From an uncultured Muribaculaceae bacterium (GTDB lineage Bacteria; Bacteroidota; Bacteroidia; Bacteroidales; Muribaculaceae): a DNA stretch of 64,000 bases. Location of the stretch: positions 35,793 through 99,792 of the forward strand of contig CAMWYR010000003.1 of the NCBI GenBank assembly GCA_947178505.1, given 5' to 3'. Numbering within the stretch: the stretch's first letter is position 1; each line of letters starts with the position of its first letter. Below the pieces are notes generated by a model. It searched no databases. It was not told the DNA's origin and saw nothing but the letters and a program-made list of their open reading frames with translations. Below are positions 62,327 through 64,000 of this stretch, in pieces. The position numbers were made by a program, and so were the translations under genes.

Positions 62327-63516
62327 TTAACTGGGACAAAGAGCTTGAAAAGATTTTTAACGACCCACTCTTGGCCGATGTTACCGCTCCACGTAAGCGG
62401 ACAACATCGAGCGACCGACTTGTTGCCGGTTTTCAGGAAATATTAGCGTTCTACGAAACTAATGGTCGTTTACCGGAAGATAATCAGACGGAAGCATCTC
62501 TTTACCATAAATGGCTCGGCATCCTCAAAAGCGAAAAGAAGATTGAGCGTTGCCGTCCGTTTGATGACCTCGGTATTCTTCCGAATCGTGAACTAATAGT
62601 GGAAGAGCCACAGCCGGAATATAATCGGCATGAGCTTACAGAGGAAGAACAACTCGATGCTATTCTCAACGATCCTTTGCTTGCTGATATTAAAGACGGT
62701 GTTGACCTCGGTCTGTTTGACGTACCCGAATATATGCACCAACGCCTTGAAGCACGGAAGGCAGCCGAATATGTCGGCAAACGTCGTCCTTGCGAAGACT
62801 TCGATAAATACATCGACGGCTTTAAAGAAATCCACCAAGGTTTAAAATCAGGGAAATATCGCCTATCAAAATTCAGTATTAAGCATCTTAATACAGGACG
62901 ATACTTTGTTGAAGATGGAATGATTGGTTATCTTGTCGGGATCGAAAATGATAAAGTAGACCAATACGGAACTCGTGACGGACGCACTCGTATCATTTAT
63001 GAAAATGGTTCAGAATCTGACATAAAATTCAAAACTCTCACTAAAAATCTTTCCGTTACAGGTTATTCAGTTATTGAATGCTCCGACATAACTCCGGAAG
63101 AATTTGAAAAGTACTTTACTCCTAATGCTAACGACGTTGAGAGTGGAACAATTTATGTCCTACGCTCAAAATCCACTCGCCCTGAAATTGCATCGATAAA
63201 AGATCTCTACAAAATCGGTTTTACAGTTAGTTCGGTTGAAAGCCGTATCGCCAATGCCAAGAACGAACCGACCTACCTGTGTTCAGATGTCGAAATCGTT
63301 GCTACTTGGAAGGTTTATAATGTAAAATCATCGACGTTCGAGGCTCTTATCCACAAACTTTTTGCAGGTGTTCAGTTGCAAGTTACAGTAGACGGACATC
63401 GAACTAAAGAGTGGTTTATTGTTCCTTTCAAGGTGATTGAAGAGGCTATAAATGCCATTATCTTAGGCAAACCTATTGAATATAACTCCAATATGCAGCA
63501 TATCATCTACCTTTAA
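62323..63516 (+). CDS. GIY-YIG nuclease protein (T5orf172/MUG113 type)
   Basis: 397 residues. The C-terminal part (about 268-375) carries GTIYVLRSKS, DLYKIGFTVSSVESRIANAK, a tryptophan-rich strand and FEALIHKLFAGVQL, then REWF-like KEWFIVPFKVI, the T5orf172 pattern of GIY-YIG with its catalytic Arg and Glu. The N-terminal 250 residues include two DPLLAD repeats (about 12 and 116) and helices, probably docking the partner proteins. It is translationally coupled to the helicase, which suggests it is the cutting subunit of the system. Confidence 0.85.
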   Translation: MINWDKELEKIFNDPLLADVTAPRKRTTSSDRLVAGFQEILAFYETNGRLPEDNQTEASLYHKWLGILKSEKKIERCRPFDDLGILPNRELIVEEPQPEYNRHELTEEEQLDAILNDPLLADIKDGVDLGLFDVPEYMHQRLEARKAAEYVGKRRPCEDFDKYIDGFKEIHQGLKSGKYRLSKFSIKHLNTGRYFVEDGMIGYLVGIENDKVDQYGTRDGRTRIIYENGSESDIKFKTLTKNLSVTGYSVIECSDITPEEFEKYFTPNANDVESGTIYVLRSKSTRPEIASIKDLYKIGFTVSSVESRIANAKNEPTYLCSDVEIVATWKVYNVKSSTFEALIHKLFAGVQLQVTVDGHRTKEWFIVPFKVIEEAINAIILGKPIEYNSNMQHIIYL

Positions 63517-63525
63517 AAACAACTT

Positions 63526-64000
63526 ATGAGCAAGAAGTCGATACGGTTTTTCAATGATCGCGAGGTTAGGGCGGTCTGGGACGACGAGAACAACTGCTGG
63601 TGGTTCTCGGCCACTGATGTCGTGCGTGCTATCAATGACGAGCCTGATTATACAAAAGCCGGTAATTATTGGCGTTGGCTCAAGCGAAAGTTGGCACAAA
63701 ACGGCATTCAACTCGTGAGTTCCACTCACGGGTTCAAATTCGAGGCTCCAGACGGAAAGCAGCGCAAGGCAGATGTTTTGAATAGCGATGGCGTTATCCT
63801 TCTCGCCAAGCATTATCCTAACAATCGTGCTAGCAAATTCCTTGACTGGTTCACTTACAGCGACAATACCATTGACGGCCAGAGCCGCAAGAAGGCATAT
63901 ACTTTATTTGAAAGCGGGCTGCTAAACTCTCTTGAACCGGGTAGCATGAAATGTCTGCAACAGATACATGCCTATCTGTTTGGCGGCTTATATGAATTTG
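63526..64000 (+). CDS. Bro-N domain protein, probably Bro-N/Fic fusion (cut by the right edge)
   Basis: 158 residues are present from the ATG at 63526. IRFFNDREVRAVWDDENNCWWFSATDVVRAINDEPDY is the Bro-N (phage antirepressor-type) DNA-binding domain, with NYWRWLKRKL and KQRKADVLNSDGVILLAKHYPN after it. The last visible part, GSMKCLQQIHAYLFGGLYEF, is how the Fic domain starts in Bacteroidota Bro-N/Fic fusions. The Fic catalytic motif would lie beyond the window, so AMPylation activity is inferred only. It starts 10 bp after the GIY-YIG gene. Confidence 0.75.
   Translation, partial: MSKKSIRFFNDREVRAVWDDENNCWWFSATDVVRAINDEPDYTKAGNYWRWLKRKLAQNGIQLVSSTHGFKFEAPDGKQRKADVLNSDGVILLAKHYPNNRASKFLDWFTYSDNTIDGQSRKKAYTLFESGLLNSLEPGSMKCLQQIHAYLFGGLYEF

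Overview
The window looks like a chromosomal segment of a Bacteroidales bacterium, most likely Muribaculaceae-like. Several promoters match the Bacteroidota consensus (TTTG at -33, about 20 bp, TAnnTTTG at -7). Family content agrees: Wzi capsule protein, UpxY-type NusG antiterminator, tandem DUF4230 proteins, a PurF-like enzyme starting MGGFFG, MINPP-type phosphatase, IS21 and a mobilisation remnant. The first 49 kb is moderately GC-rich core or envelope sequence. The last 15 kb is visibly more AT-rich and accessory.

Layout. 1-5.4 kb (minus): start of the division cluster (ftsI partial, ftsL, rsmH), then a lipid A/core-type glycosyltransferase with a sugar kinase, and an LTA-synthase-like sulfatase. 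5.4-6.5 kb: AT-rich spacer with a decayed Rpn-type nuclease gene. 6.5-16.2 kb (plus): ybeY, mnmG, a parS-like palindrome, apt, a large secreted protein, uvrC, a polyprenyl synthase, rnhB. 16.2-28.5 kb (mostly minus): flippase, ruvB, MINPP phosphatase, a palindromic MITE-like element, a small lipoprotein, wzi; then on plus a tRNA-Glu / rpsT / tRNA-Glu unit; then two glycosyltransferases coupled to a C1 peptidase, a TupA-like ATP-grasp enzyme and MgtC. 28.6-35.4 kb (plus): PurF-like protein, two DUF4230 proteins, a TPR protein, a flippase and a glycosyltransferase. 35.5-47.9 kb (minus): a capsule/exopolysaccharide locus headed by an UpxY-like antiterminator, with flippase, acetyltransferase, five glycosyltransferases, a Wzy-like polymerase and, behind a second promoter, manC, an IspD/TarI-like cytidylyltransferase and a WecG/TagA glycosyltransferase. 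48.1 kb: EamA transporter.

49.2-64 kb is an accessory (defence/mobility) island: a DUF1016 (YhcG-type) nuclease, an AlbA_2/HATPase protein, a deletion-derived IS21 element with intact ends, a truncated relaxase, a coiled-coil membrane protein, and then a tightly overlapping operon running off the window. The operon encodes a small unknown protein, an MmeI-like DNA methyltransferase in which I cannot find the usual nuclease motif, an Abi-C-like protein, a second AlbA_2/HATPase protein, a SF2 helicase, a GIY-YIG (T5orf172-type) nuclease and a Bro-N protein that probably continues into a Fic domain. I read this as a multi-gene modification-restriction system in which methylation, DNA translocation and cleavage sit in separate proteins. 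The AlbA_2 gene in it is bounded by a 53-bp imperfect direct repeat that duplicates the start of the helicase gene, so it looks like an inserted module. This operon is the best candidate for an undescribed system in the window.
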